Source of the DNA: Actinomadura viridilutea
Lineage (GTDB): Bacteria > Actinomycetota > Actinomycetes > Streptosporangiales > Streptosporangiaceae
Assembly: GCA_003001795.1 (NCBI GenBank)
Contig: PVNI01000020.1
Coordinates: 1-64,000 of the forward strand
Direction of reading: 5' to 3'
Length of the DNA: 64,000 nucleotides
Below, in pieces: positions 14,849-24,442 of this stretch. The translations under genes were made by a program, and so were the position numbers. Position 1 is the first letter of the stretch. The number at the start of each line of letters is the position of its first letter. Below the pieces are notes generated by a model. It ran no database searches. It saw only the letters and a program-made list of their open reading frames with translations, and was not told the DNA's origin.

Positions 14849-17824
14849 GTGAGCGACGACCCGTTCGGCACCGCCGAGATCCGCGACCGGGTGCTGCACG
14901 CCTGGGCGCGGTCCCCGGCGCGGTTCCGGGAGGACGCCAACGCCGAGGAGGACTACGCGCTCGGCGGCTACCGCGACCGCGTGGTCGTCGAGCTGGCGCA
15001 GAACGCCGCCGACGCCGCCGTGCGGGCCGGCGTGCCGGGCGTGCTGCGGCTGACGCTGCGCGGCGATGTGCTGACCGCCGCCAACACCGGGGCGCCGCTC
15101 GACGCGGCCGGGGTGGAGGCGCTGTCGACGCTGCGGGCGTCCGCCAAACGGGACGACCGGGAGGCGGCGGGCCGGTTCGGCGTCGGGTTCTCCGCGGTCG
15201 TGGCGGTGAGCGACCGGCCGATGATCGCGTCGGCCGGCGCCGGGGGCGTGGAGTGGTCGGCGCGGCGGGCCCGGGCGCTCGCGGCCCGGACGCCCGCCCT
15301 GCGCGAGGAGCTGGAGCGCCGCGGCGGCCACGTCCCGCTGCTGCGGCTGCCGTTCCCGCTCGACGAGCGCGTGGACGTCCCGGACGGGTTCGACACCGTC
15401 GTGCGGCTGCCGCTGCGCGACGCCGAGGCCGTCGCGCGGGTCCGCGACCAGCTCCGCCGGACCGGGCCCGCGCTGCTGCTGGCGCTGCCCGCGCTGACCC
15501 GCGTCGAGATCGACGTCGACGGCGGCGTGCGCGCCCTCACCGCCGAACGCGACACGGCGACGGGCGCGGTCACGATCGACGGGATGCGGTGGCGCACCGT
15601 CGAGGACCACGGCGTGCTGCACCCTGATCTGCTCGCCGACCGCCCCACCGAGGAGCGCGCCCGTCCCGTGTGGCAGGTGCGCTGGGCGGTGCCCGAGGGC
15701 GGGGACCTGGCCGGGACGCCCGCGGTCGTGCACGCGCCCACGCCCGGCGACGAGCGGCTCGACCTGCCCGCCCTGCTGATCGCGTCGTTCCCGCTCGCCC
15801 CGGACCGCCGCCACGTCGCGCCCGGACCGCTCACCGACTTCCTCGTGGAACGCGCCGCCGACGCCTACGTCCGCCTGCTGCGCGACCTGCCGGCCTCCCC
15901 GCGCCTGCTGGATCTGGTGCCGGGGCCCGTGGCGGCCGGGGAGCTGGACGCCCGCATCCGCCGCGCCGTCCTGGACCGCCTGCCCGAGGCGCCGCTGCTG
16001 CCCGCCGGCGGGGGCGGACGGGTGCGGGGCCGGGACGCGGTGGCCGTCGACGGCCCGGCCGCGTTCGTCCGGCTGCTGGGCGACGAGGACGACCCCGTGG
16101 TCCCCGGACTGCTGCCGCCGTCCTGGCCGGTGCGCCACGCGGCGCTGGACGCGCTGGGCGTGCGGCGGCTGGAGCTCGCCGACGTCATCGACGAACTGGC
16201 CGCCCTGGACCGCCCCCCGTCCTGGTGGCGCGACCTGTACGAGACGCTGACCGGCGCGCCGGCCGACGCCCTGGGAGCCCTGCCCGTCCCGCTGGCCGAC
16301 GGCGACCGGGTGGTGCGCGGCCCGCGCGGGCTGCTCGTCGCCGACGGGGTCGACCCGTCGCGCCTGGACGCGCTGGGGCTGCGGTTCGTCCACCCGGACG
16401 CGGTCCATCCGCTGCTGATGCGGCTGGGCGCGGTGGAGGCGGGGGCGCGGACGGTGCTGGCCGACCCGGCCGTGCGCGCCGCCGTCGAGGGCTCCCTCGA
16501 CGCCGACGACCCCGACGCGATCGCCGAGGCCGTGCTCGACCTGGTGCGGGCGGCCGGGATCGAGCCCGGCGAGGAGCCGTGGCTGGCGGACGTGGCGCTG
16601 CCCGGCGCCGACGGCGACCTGTATCCCGCGGGTGAGCTGCTGCTGCCCGCCGCCGCGCTGCGCGACCTGGTCGCCGAGGACGCCCCGTTCGGCGTGGCCG
16701 ACGCCGACCTGGTGGAGCGGTGGGGCGCCGAGGTGCTGACGGCGGCGGGCGTGCTGGACGTCTTCGCCGTCGCCCGGGCCGAGGACGTCGAGCCCGCCGC
16801 GCTCGCCGCCGGCGACGTGACGCTGCACCTCCACGACGAGGAGCGGTGGGCCGACGACGTCCTGGCGCGGCTCGGCGAGCAGGAGCTGCCGCCGCTGCTG
16901 CCGGAGTTCCAGGCCGTCCGCGACCTGGAGCTCGTGGAGAACTGGGACGGAGCACTGCGCCTGCTGGCCGAACGGCCGGAGCTACGGGCCGCCGTCGTGG
17001 AGCCCGCCCACGTCGTCCTGCACGACGGGCGCCGTGTCGCGGTGCCGTCCTATACGGCGTGGTGGCTGCGGCGCCACCCGGTGCTGAAGGGCCGGCGGCC
17101 GACCGAGTTCTGCTTCCCCGGCGAGGACGACCTGCTGGCCGGGCTGTACGACCCGGCCCCGGCGGGGCTCGACCGCGCGTTCCTGCTCGCCCTCGGCGTC
17201 CGCACCTCGCTCAAGGAGCTGCTGGCCGAGCCGGGCGGCGCCGAGGAGCTGCTCGAGCGGATGGGGGATCCGGCGCGCGCGGTGCCCCGGCGGCGGCTCG
17301 GACGTCTGTGGACGGCCGTGGCCGACAGCGCTCCGTCGGTGGAGCCGCCGGACCGCGTGCGGGCCGTCGTCGACGGCGAGGCGGAGGTGGTGGACGCGGC
17401 CGACGCCCTCGTCCTGGACCGCCCGGACCTGCTGCCGCTGCTGCCCGGGCAGCCGCTGGTCATCGCCTCCCGCGGCGACGCCGCCGAGGAGCTCGCCGAC
17501 CTGCTGGACCTGCCGCTCGCCAGCGAGGAGGTCGAGGGCGTCGTGGCGACGGACGGCGAGAAGCGGCCCGTGCCGCCGCAGGTCCGGGCGGTGCTGCCGG
17601 ACGCGCCCGACGCCTACATCGCGCACGACCGGCTGGTCGTGGACGGGGTGTCCGTGCCGTGGTGGTGCGGGGACGGCCGGCCGCACGCCACCGGCCCGTG
17701 GGGCCTGGCCCGGGCGCTGGCCTGGCTCACCGGCCGCTGGGAGGCCCGGCTCCCGGCCGAGGCCGTCCTGCGGGACCCCGACGCGCTGCCCACCCTCCTG
17801 GCCGAGAACGACCTGGACCTGTGA
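14849..17824 (+). CDS. Sacsin N-terminal/Hsp90-like ATPase domain protein
   Basis: This 991-residue protein has a GHKL ATP-binding domain in its first 220 residues. The N box is VVELAQNAADAAV (Asn/Asp contacts to ATP-Mg), then LTAANTGAPLD and GRFGVGFSAVVAVSD. This is the sacsin/Hsp90-like arrangement. The remaining 770 residues are Asp/Glu/Leu/Pro-rich without a domain I recognise. The GTG at 14849 was chosen because GGGGG lies 8 nt upstream; a GTG at 14834 is also in frame. It probably shares a transcript with DUF3027. Likely a chaperone-like ATPase; no client is suggested. Confidence 0.85.
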   Translation: MSDDPFGTAEIRDRVLHAWARSPARFREDANAEEDYALGGYRDRVVVELAQNAADAAVRAGVPGVLRLTLRGDVLTAANTGAPLDAAGVEALSTLRASAKRDDREAAGRFGVGFSAVVAVSDRPMIASAGAGGVEWSARRARALAARTPALREELERRGGHVPLLRLPFPLDERVDVPDGFDTVVRLPLRDAEAVARVRDQLRRTGPALLLALPALTRVEIDVDGGVRALTAERDTATGAVTIDGMRWRTVEDHGVLHPDLLADRPTEERARPVWQVRWAVPEGGDLAGTPAVVHAPTPGDERLDLPALLIASFPLAPDRRHVAPGPLTDFLVERAADAYVRLLRDLPASPRLLDLVPGPVAAGELDARIRRAVLDRLPEAPLLPAGGGGRVRGRDAVAVDGPAAFVRLLGDEDDPVVPGLLPPSWPVRHAALDALGVRRLELADVIDELAALDRPPSWWRDLYETLTGAPADALGALPVPLADGDRVVRGPRGLLVADGVDPSRLDALGLRFVHPDAVHPLLMRLGAVEAGARTVLADPAVRAAVEGSLDADDPDAIAEAVLDLVRAAGIEPGEEPWLADVALPGADGDLYPAGELLLPAAALRDLVAEDAPFGVADADLVERWGAEVLTAAGVLDVFAVARAEDVEPAALAAGDVTLHLHDEERWADDVLARLGEQELPPLLPEFQAVRDLELVENWDGALRLLAERPELRAAVVEPAHVVLHDGRRVAVPSYTAWWLRRHPVLKGRRPTEFCFPGEDDLLAGLYDPAPAGLDRAFLLALGVRTSLKELLAEPGGAEELLERMGDPARAVPRRRLGRLWTAVADSAPSVEPPDRVRAVVDGEAEVVDAADALVLDRPDLLPLLPGQPLVIASRGDAAEELADLLDLPLASEEVEGVVATDGEKRPVPPQVRAVLPDAPDAYIAHDRLVVDGVSVPWWCGDGRPHATGPWGLARALAWLTGRWEARLPAEAVLRDPDALPTLLAENDLDL

Positions 17825-17833
17825 CCCGCCGCC

Positions 17834-17881
17834 GCCGACGACCTAGGTCTGGGAGGCGTCGCCGACGACCTAGGTCTGGGA
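17834..17881. repeat. 21-bp direct repeat over the DUF2530 stop codon
   Basis: GCCGACGACCTAGGTCTGGGA occurs at 17834-17854 and 17861-17881 (27-bp period). Each copy contains the palindrome ACCTAGGT and the TAG stop of the DUF2530 frame, so the gene end looks duplicated. Confidence 0.85.
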
Positions 17882-18136
17882 CGCGTCGCCGCCGCTCTCG
17901 CGGTCGCGGGCCTGCTGGCGCGCGCGGGCGCGCTGCAGCCGCGGGATGTACCAGATGCCGAACAGCCCGGTCGCGATGCCGGCCGCGCACACCCACAGCC
18001 ACCAGCGGTGCTCGTCCGGCAGGCCGACGATCAGCAGCACCGCGAGCGCGACCGCCCACGCGACCGTCCCGACGGCCGCGACGCGCACGTCGTCGGTCTC
18101 CAGCGGCGGCGGGTCGGGACGGCGCGGTCGGGTCAT
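17870..18136 (-). CDS. DUF2530 membrane protein
   Basis: This 88-residue protein has the DUF2530 pattern: a proline-rich start (PPPLETDDVRVAAVGTVAWA) followed by two membrane segments (VAWAVALAVLLIVGL and WWLWVCAAGIATGLFGIWYI) and a basic tail (RLQRARARQQAR). Its stop codon lies in a duplicated 21-bp repeat. It is convergent with the sacsin-type gene. Function is unknown. Confidence 0.85.
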   Translation of the reverse strand: MTRPRRPDPPPLETDDVRVAAVGTVAWAVALAVLLIVGLPDEHRWWLWVCAAGIATGLFGIWYIPRLQRARARQQARDRESGGDASQT

Positions 18137-18437
18137 GCGGTCAGCCTATCGGCGGGTCCGCCGGCCGCGGCGTCCGCGCCTCGCGCAGGCCGCCGACGAC
18201 CTCCGCGCAGATCCGGTCAAGTCCCGACATGGCAGCATGGAGGGCGGGACATCAGCGAGCCGATCGGAGGATGAAGTCGCGCCGCCCCGCGCACTCGTGC
18301 GCCCATACCCCCCGCGCGCCGCGAAAAGGTGCAGGTCCCGGGGGGCGGCCGCGATGCCGGGGCGCCCTGCCGGCGATATGGCGGAATACGATCCACCGTC
18401 GTATCGTTAGCAAAAGCAATGACTTCTGCGAACGAAC

Positions 18438-18902
18438 ATGACAACGTCACCGACCACAAGCCACACGGTGTCGGTCCAAAGCCTGGCCGAAGACCTGCGC
18501 ATCTCGATCGCCCGGCTGTCGCGCCGCCTGCGCAGGCTGAGGCCCGACGCGGCCGGGGCGGCAGGCCCGCTGTCGCTCACCCAGTTCGCCGCGCTGGCCG
18601 CCCTCGAACGGCACCGCACGATGACCCCCCGGGAGCTGGCCGACCACGAAAAGGTGCAGCCGCCCTCGATGACGCGTGTGATCGCGTACTTGGAGAGCCG
18701 GGGCCTGGTGGAGCGCAGCCCGCATCCGACCGACGGCCGCCAGGTCGTGCTGAGCGTGACCGACGCGGGCCGCGAGCTGCTGGCGGAGGAGCGGCGCCGC
18801 AAGGAGGCCTGGCTGTCCCGGCGGCTGAGCGCGCTGACGCCCGAGGAGCGGGAGATCCTGCGCAAGGCGGCTCCGATCCTGGACCGGCTCAGCCAGTCGT
18901 AG
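18438..18902 (+). CDS. MarR family transcriptional regulator
   Basis: This 154-residue regulator has a winged helix-turn-helix: LSLTQFAALAALERHRTMTP, then LADHEKVQPPSMTRVIAYLE and GLVERSPHPTDGRQVVLSVT (wing). Flanking dimerisation helices are present. Just upstream, TTAGCAAAAGCAATG is a weak dyad that could be its operator. It lies 65 nt before an MFS transporter on the same strand, a common arrangement in which MarR controls a drug exporter. Confidence 0.93.
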   Translation: MTTSPTTSHTVSVQSLAEDLRISIARLSRRLRRLRPDAAGAAGPLSLTQFAALAALERHRTMTPRELADHEKVQPPSMTRVIAYLESRGLVERSPHPTDGRQVVLSVTDAGRELLAEERRRKEAWLSRRLSALTPEEREILRKAAPILDRLSQS

Positions 18903-18967
18903 CGGGCGACCGGGAGGCCGCCGACGCGGAGGACGACGAGCCGGTAGCCGCGGGCGCGGCCGGCGGC

Positions 18968-20233
18968 ATGTTCCGCTCGCTGCGCAACCGCAACTACCGG
19001 CTGTTCGCGTCCGGCCAGGTCGTCTCCAACATCGGCACGTGGATGCAGCGCATCGCCCAGGACTGGCTCGTCCTGGACCTGACGCACGGCAGCGGCACCG
19101 CGCTCGGCGTCACCACGGGCCTGCAGTTCCTGCCGATGCTGCTGTTCGGCCTGTGGGGCGGAGTGATCGCCGACCGCTACCCCAAACGCCGGGTCCTGAT
19201 GCTGACGCAGGCGTCGATGGGGCTGCTCGCCCTCGTCCTCGGCGCGTTGGCCGTCACCGGCGCCGCCCGGGTGTGGCACGTGTACCTGCTGGCGTTCCTG
19301 CTCGGCCTGGCCACCGTCGTCGACAACCCCACCCGGCAGTCGTTCGTCATCGAGATGGTCGGCAGGCGCGACCTGCCCAACGCGATCGCCCTGAACAGCG
19401 CCTCGTTCAACGGGGCCCGGCTCATCGGCCCCGCGGTGGCCGGCGTGCTGATCGCCGTGCTCGGCACCGGCCCGGTGTTCCTGCTCAACGCCGCCTCCTT
19501 CGGCGCCGTGCTGTTCGGCCTGTACGCGATGCGCCAGGACGAGCTGCACACCGCCGAACCCGTCGCCCGCGGCAAGGGGCAGCTCCGCGAAGGCCTGCGC
19601 TACGTGTGGGGGCGCCGCGACCTGACGCTCGTGCTCGTCCTGGTGCTGTTCATCGCCACCTTCGGGATGAACTTCCAGGTGACCGTCGCGCTGGTGTCCC
19701 GCGAGGTCTTCCACACCGGCGCCTCCTCGTTCGGCCTGGCCTCGAGCATGCTGGCGCTGGGCGCGCTGACCGGGGCGCTGCTGGCCGCCCGGCGCGCCGC
19801 CCGCCCCCGGATGCGGCTGCTGATCGGCGCCGCGCTGCTGTTCGGGGTGCTGGAGCTCGTCACCGGGCTGATGCCCGCGTACTGGTCGTTCCTGGTGCTG
19901 CTCGTGCCGACCGGCATCGCGCTGATGACGTTCACCACCGCCGCCAACGCCACCATGCAGCTCGGCGTCGCGCCCGAGATGCGCGGCCGCGTCATGGCCC
20001 TCTACATGCTGGTGTTCCTGGGCACCAACCCGATCGGCGCCCCGGTGGTCGGCTGGATGGCCGAGCACTTCGGGGCGCGGCTGAGCCTGGTCGTCGGCGG
20101 TCTGATCGCGATGGCGTCGGTGCTCGTCGTCACCGCGCTCGCCCTCCCCGCCGCCGTCCGCCGGCCGTCGGCGGTGCTCAAGGCGCTGCGGCCGCGGCGC
20201 ACCGCCGACGCCGTCGACGCATCGGAGACCTGA
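18968..20233 (+). CDS. MFS transporter (EntS-like)
   Basis: This 421-residue protein has a typical MFS_3/EntS-type start (MFRSLRNRNYRLFASGQVVS) and about 12 hydrophobic segments. The family loops GVIADRYPKRRVL and MRGRVMALYMLVFLGTNPIG are present. The open frame continues upstream across the MarR gene in another frame, but homology begins at this ATG. No good ribosome-binding site is visible, so translation may be coupled or start slightly upstream. It is probably an exporter controlled by the MarR protein. Confidence 0.9.
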   Translation: MFRSLRNRNYRLFASGQVVSNIGTWMQRIAQDWLVLDLTHGSGTALGVTTGLQFLPMLLFGLWGGVIADRYPKRRVLMLTQASMGLLALVLGALAVTGAARVWHVYLLAFLLGLATVVDNPTRQSFVIEMVGRRDLPNAIALNSASFNGARLIGPAVAGVLIAVLGTGPVFLLNAASFGAVLFGLYAMRQDELHTAEPVARGKGQLREGLRYVWGRRDLTLVLVLVLFIATFGMNFQVTVALVSREVFHTGASSFGLASSMLALGALTGALLAARRAARPRMRLLIGAALLFGVLELVTGLMPAYWSFLVLLVPTGIALMTFTTAANATMQLGVAPEMRGRVMALYMLVFLGTNPIGAPVVGWMAEHFGARLSLVVGGLIAMASVLVVTALALPAAVRRPSAVLKALRPRRTADAVDASET

Positions 20234-20297
20234 CGGGGACGTGACAAGCGGCACCCCCTGCTGGAAGTCTGGAATCCGTGGCCTTCCGGACGTTCGC

Positions 20298-20858
20298 ATG
20301 AGGCTGTTCGTGGCGGTCCTGCCGCCCCCGCGGGTCCTGGACGAGCTCGAGCGGTTCTTCCGTCCGTTCCAGGACGAGCTGCCCGACCTGCGGTGGCTGC
20401 GCCGCGACCAGCAGCACATCACGCTCACCTTCCTCGGCGAGGTCGACGACCGCGCGTACCGGCGCCTGCTGCCGCGCCTGGAACGCGCCGTCGCCCGCCA
20501 CCCGCGCCTCACGCTGTCGCTCGCGGGCGCCGGCGCGTTCCCCACCACGACGCACGCGCGCGTGCTGTGGGCCGGCGTGTACGGCGACCGCCGCGCCCTG
20601 GTCCGCCTCGCCGCGTCCACGACCGCCGCGGGACGCCGCGAGGGCATGGTGCCCGACAGGCACCCGACGTTCCGGCCCCATCTCACGCTGGCCCGCTGCC
20701 GCCGCCCTCTCGACGTGCGGCTCCTGCTGGAGCCGCTGACGGCGTTCGCGGGCGCGTCGTGGACGGCCGAGTCGGTGCACCTGATGCGCAGCCACCTGCC
20801 CGGCAAGGGCCGCACGACGGTCGAGTACGAGTCCCTGGAGAGCTGGTCCCTGCGCTGA
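20298..20858 (+). CDS. thpR: RNA 2',3'-cyclic phosphodiesterase
   Basis: This 186-residue protein belongs to the 2H phosphoesterase (LigT/ThpR) family, which opens 2',3'-cyclic phosphates on RNA ends. Both catalytic motifs are present: HITLTFLG near residue 40 and HLTLAR near 133. The ATG start fits the family (MRLFVAVLPP). An upstream in-frame start at 20241 is less likely. It lies just after the MFS gene on the same strand. Confidence 0.9.
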   Translation: MRLFVAVLPPPRVLDELERFFRPFQDELPDLRWLRRDQQHITLTFLGEVDDRAYRRLLPRLERAVARHPRLTLSLAGAGAFPTTTHARVLWAGVYGDRRALVRLAASTTAAGRREGMVPDRHPTFRPHLTLARCRRPLDVRLLLEPLTAFAGASWTAESVHLMRSHLPGKGRTTVEYESLESWSLR

Positions 20859-20874
20859 CCGACGGCCGCGCCGC

Positions 20875-22980
20875 CTACAGCTCCGGGGGCGGCGGCGCGG
20901 GACGCTCCGCGTCCGGCGGGCCCCACGGCATCCCGTACCGCTCGCAGGCCCGGCGCAGCTCGGCCAGGTCCGGCAGGAACGGCACCTGACGCAGCACCCT
21001 GCCGGTGGCGCCCCACACCACCAGACGCGGCAGCCGCTCGGACGACTCGTCCACGCCGACCCCGCCGATCAGCTCGCGGCGCAGCTCCCACTCGACGCGG
21101 CCGCGCAGCGTCACCACCGCCACCCCGGCCGCCGACACGCGCAGCTGCGCCCGGTTGCGGTCGTACAGCCAGGAGCCGACCAGCCCCGCCAGCAGACCGA
21201 GGAGCACCGCCCAGCCCGCCGTCCCGGAGAAGCCGCCCAGGTCCGGGCCCAGCCACACGGCGCCCAGCAGCGCCACGAACTCGCACAGCAGCACGCTCAT
21301 CGCGTACGAGCCGAGCCGGGCGCGGCGCGTGGCGTCCAGCACCACCCCCGGCGCGGTGGACGGCTTCGGCGGCGCGGGCGCCTCGACCTCAGCCGGCCCC
21401 AGGCCGGCGCCTCCGGCGGTCTCCGCGGACGCCTGCCCGCCGGACGCGCCGGCATGCGACGGCACCGGCTCCGACGGGACCGGCTCCGACGGGACGGACG
21501 ACAGCGTGGCCACGGCCGAATGGAACGCCGCGCTCAGATAGGCGTCGTACTCGGCGTCCGTCACCGGCAGCCCGGCGCGGCGCGCCGACTCGCGCAGGTC
21601 GGTCCGCGAGATGCGCAGCGCCGACAGCGGCGCCGCGAAGAACTCGTCGCCGTCGGAGTCGTACAGCCGCACCCACGCGTGCCCGGCGATCGTCAGCAGC
21701 TCGATGCCGCCGATGCGGTCCTCGGGCATGCGCAGCACCACGTCGCCGGCGGCGTCGACCCAGCCCAGCCCGCCGTCGGCGACCACCAGCCGCCCGCCGG
21801 GGACCTGCGCGAACACCTCCGGCAGCCCCTCCAGCCCGTAGGCGGGGGAGCGCGGCGGCCGCGGCGCCGGCGTCACCACCCGGTAGCCGTGGTCGTCGAG
21901 GGCGTGCGCGAGCTGGAACGAGTCCAGGCCGTGCGCGGGCAGCCGGGCCAGCAGCCGCAGCCGGTGGTCGAACGCCAGCACCGTCAGCGGGACGCGCCGC
22001 GGCCGGTCGGTGAGCGCGTCCAGCGCCAGGCCGGGCCCGACCACCAGCGCCGCCACGTCCCGGGCGGCCAGCAGCTGCCCGTCCTTGCGCCCGGGCCGGG
22101 TGCGCACCCGCAGACGGTCGGCGCGGATCGTCCAGTCGACCTGGACGGTGCGCAGCAGCCGCCGCCGCGCCCCGGCGACCCCCGCGAGCGCGACGACCGC
22201 CCAGCAGCCCGCCGCGAGCCGCTGGTCGAAGCGGGCCGTCCCCTCGACCGCGATGTGCGCGATCATCGTGACGCCCAGCAGGCCCGCCAGCGCGCCCAGC
22301 AGCGCGGTGCGGCCCCGTCCCGGCACCGGCGCCGGCGACGCCAGGCGGGTCTCCTCGCCCGCCGCGGACGGCGCGGCCCCGTCGCGGGACGGCTCGTGCG
22401 CGGCGGCGAGCAGCGCCGCCTCCTGGTCCAGCAGCCGCTGCTCGGCGACGTGATGGCGGGGCAGGCCGAGGTCGTCGCCGGAGACCGGCGCGCCCTTGCC
22501 GCGGTCGTCGTTCGTCAGGCCCGAGACGGAGCCGTCCAGCAGGAACACCGGGATGCCGAGGCGCCGCGCGGTCACGAACACCGTCAGCGGCTCCAGGCCG
22601 AGGGCGTCCAGGGCGCCCACCGGCGCGCGGCCGAAGCGGTGCAGGACGGTCAGCACGCGGTCCTCCACGGTGATCGCCAGGCCCTCGATCCGCGACCGCT
22701 CGTAGCGGGTCGCGACCGTGCCGTCCGGCGCCACCTTCTCCAGTCCGGCCGCCGACAGCCGCCAGTACGGCCGGGGACGGCGGCGCCGCAGGTAGGGGAC
22801 GGCCCCGGCGATCCACGGCGCCGCCGCGCCCGCGGCCAGCAGCGCCGCCCAGAGCCACACCGGCCGGATCGGCAGCAGCGCCAGCGCCAGCACCGGAACG
22901 GCCAGCCGTCCCGCGGCGACCGGACGCCACCGGCCCGCGGGGGCGTGCAGGCCGACCAGCTCGTGCTCCACAGTCCGCAT
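20875..22980 (-). CDS. Multi-pass membrane protein with PH-like repeats
   Basis: This protein of about 701 residues has membrane segments near residues 30-65, 225-245, 255-270 and 570-620. Between them are soluble beta-rich blocks that resemble bacterial PH domains: WRLSAAGLEKVAPDGTVATR, TIRADRLRVRTRPGRKDGQL and LRVSAAGVAVVTLRGRVEWE. Each pairs a 'value-in-frame' strand with a threshold. The start is uncertain; ATG 22980 and GTG 22986 are in frame. It overlaps no neighbour and lies 58 nt after the upstream propeller gene. Function unknown. Confidence 0.75.
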   Translation of the reverse strand: MRTVEHELVGLHAPAGRWRPVAAGRLAVPVLALALLPIRPVWLWAALLAAGAAAPWIAGAVPYLRRRRPRPYWRLSAAGLEKVAPDGTVATRYERSRIEGLAITVEDRVLTVLHRFGRAPVGALDALGLEPLTVFVTARRLGIPVFLLDGSVSGLTNDDRGKGAPVSGDDLGLPRHHVAEQRLLDQEAALLAAAHEPSRDGAAPSAAGEETRLASPAPVPGRGRTALLGALAGLLGVTMIAHIAVEGTARFDQRLAAGCWAVVALAGVAGARRRLLRTVQVDWTIRADRLRVRTRPGRKDGQLLAARDVAALVVGPGLALDALTDRPRRVPLTVLAFDHRLRLLARLPAHGLDSFQLAHALDDHGYRVVTPAPRPPRSPAYGLEGLPEVFAQVPGGRLVVADGGLGWVDAAGDVVLRMPEDRIGGIELLTIAGHAWVRLYDSDGDEFFAAPLSALRISRTDLRESARRAGLPVTDAEYDAYLSAAFHSAVATLSSVPSEPVPSEPVPSHAGASGGQASAETAGGAGLGPAEVEAPAPPKPSTAPGVVLDATRRARLGSYAMSVLLCEFVALLGAVWLGPDLGGFSGTAGWAVLLGLLAGLVGSWLYDRNRAQLRVSAAGVAVVTLRGRVEWELRRELIGGVGVDESSERLPRLVVWGATGRVLRQVPFLPDLAELRRACERYGMPWGPPDAERPAPPPPEL

Positions 22981-23038
22981 CCTCACACGGAGCCCGGCGG
23001 CCCCGTCATCTCCTTTTCCGATCCCACGCCTACGATCA

Positions 23039-24124
23039 TCAACGCTTCCGCACCACCGCGTAACCGAGGGCGGCGGCGACGGCCAGCGCCGCGACCAGCC
23101 CCAGGCTCGCCCCGGTCGAGTCGCGGCGCCCCTTCTCGGCCCCGGTGCCCGTCGTCCGCCGCGGACGGGGGGAGGCGGGCAGCAGGTCGTCCGGCAGCGG
23201 CACCCGGTACACCGCCTGGTCCGGGCCCTCGGACCCGGCCAGCAGCGACCGCCCGTCCGGCGTGAACGTGATCGACTCGCCCTGCTCCTGGGCGGGCAGC
23301 GACACCGACCCGAGCGACCGGCCGGGACGTCCGCGCGCGTCCACCTCGTAGACACGGGCGCCGAAGTACGTGCGGATGACGCAGCGGCGGCCGTCCGGCG
23401 AGAACGCCCCGTCGGTGGCGATGGCCGGGGCGTCGCCGACGGGGCGCAGCGTGTTGAACCCGCCGGTGCGCAGCCGCGCCGGGGCCTCGTAGACCTTGCC
23501 GGAGAACACCTTGCTGGCCACGTACAGCCGGTTGGTGCGCGGGTTGATCATCATCGTCTCGGCGTTGCGCGGGCCGTCGGCGTACTTCAGCCGGAACGCG
23601 GTGGCGCGCAGCGTCTGCGAGCGCAGCTCGGCGGGCTCGGGGATCCGGTAGACGGTGACGTGGGGCCAGGCGCCGCCGAGGTTGTCGCCGATGTCGCCCA
23701 CGTAGATGGCCGGGCGGCCCCGCTCGTCGCGGCCCAGGGCCATCGCCTCCCAGTCGCGGGCCTGCGCCCCCGCGAGGGTGAGCACGGCGCGGGTCCTGCC
23801 GTCGGGGCCGAGGGCGAAGATCTGCGCCCGCCCGCCCGAGTCGTTGTGCGTGTAGACGACGCCGGGGTGCCGCAGGCTCGCCGCCAGCCCGCTGGACTCG
23901 CCGATCCGCGGATCCTTGATCGTGAACGCCACCGTCGCGTCGCCCGCCCGCCCGGCGGCCGCGGACGTCCCGGCGACGGAGGCCGCGGGGACGGGCGCCG
24001 CGGAGGCCGAGGGCGCCGCCGCGGTCGCGCCGACCGCCGTCAGCGCCGCGCACGCCGCGCCCAGCCGGACGGGGAGGCGTCCGCGGGGCCGGAGGACGGC
24101 TCGGCACGGACGCGGCGACGACAT
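23039..24124 (-). CDS. Secreted beta-propeller protein, C-terminally anchored
   Basis: This 361-residue protein has a signal peptide (basic start, then RLGAACAALTAVGATAAAPSASA). A propeller-like domain follows, with repeated blades (VVYTHNDSGGRAQIFALGPD; AIYVGDIGDNLGGAWPHVTV; TNRLYVASKVFSGKVYEA; SITFTPDGRSLLAGSEGPDQ). A C-terminal membrane helix plus RKR (LGLVAALAVAAALGYAVVRKR) indicates a type I membrane anchor. There is no LPxTG motif. The ligand or substrate is unknown. Confidence 0.82.
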   Translation of the reverse strand: MSSPRPCRAVLRPRGRLPVRLGAACAALTAVGATAAAPSASAAPVPAASVAGTSAAAGRAGDATVAFTIKDPRIGESSGLAASLRHPGVVYTHNDSGGRAQIFALGPDGRTRAVLTLAGAQARDWEAMALGRDERGRPAIYVGDIGDNLGGAWPHVTVYRIPEPAELRSQTLRATAFRLKYADGPRNAETMMINPRTNRLYVASKVFSGKVYEAPARLRTGGFNTLRPVGDAPAIATDGAFSPDGRRCVIRTYFGARVYEVDARGRPGRSLGSVSLPAQEQGESITFTPDGRSLLAGSEGPDQAVYRVPLPDDLLPASPRPRRTTGTGAEKGRRDSTGASLGLVAALAVAAALGYAVVRKR

Positions 24125-24291
24125 GCTTCGATCTTCCCCCGTTCCGCACCCGAGCGCTCACGCGACCCGCCCGACCGGACGCACCCCGACCGTCCGTCCG
24201 CGGACCGTCCCATCCGACTCGACGACCGGGACCGGCCGCCCGGCGTCGACGCGGCCGGTTGCGGACAGCGCGCCGCCGGCCGCGACCGCGT

Positions 24292-24375
24292 TCAGCCGAA
24301 CACGGCACCGAGGACCACGGCCAGGATGAGCGCGGTCAGCACGGTGGGGAGCAGCCAGTGGGGCGGACGGTTCAC
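24292..24375 (-). CDS. 27-residue putative membrane peptide
   Basis: A GTG start gives VNRPPHWLLPTVLTALILA followed by VVLGAVFG and a stop. It is a single hydrophobic helix with a short basic N-terminus, the layout of a small bacterial membrane peptide. It is too short for normal gene calling and its ribosome-binding site is weak (CTTCGAGTC), so translation is not proven. It lies divergently, 67 nt from the amidotransferase gene. Confidence 0.5.
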   Translation of the reverse strand: MNRPPHWLLPTVLTALILAVVLGAVFG

Positions 24376-24442
24376 GACTCGAAGCTTATTCGGCCCCGCC
24401 GTCCGCTCGAACCGCTCCGCCGTGATCGGCGTCTCAACGGGC

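Noticed and set aside
18329..20233. A single MarR-MFS fusion protein in frame 2
   Set aside because: The first part of this frame overlaps the MarR gene in a different frame. MFS similarity begins only at 18968, so it is a read-through open frame.
20875..23355. Extension of the PH-like membrane protein to 826 residues
   Set aside because: The extra 125 codons overlap the neighbouring beta-propeller gene in another frame and are Arg-rich without similarity. The start near 22980 is preferred.
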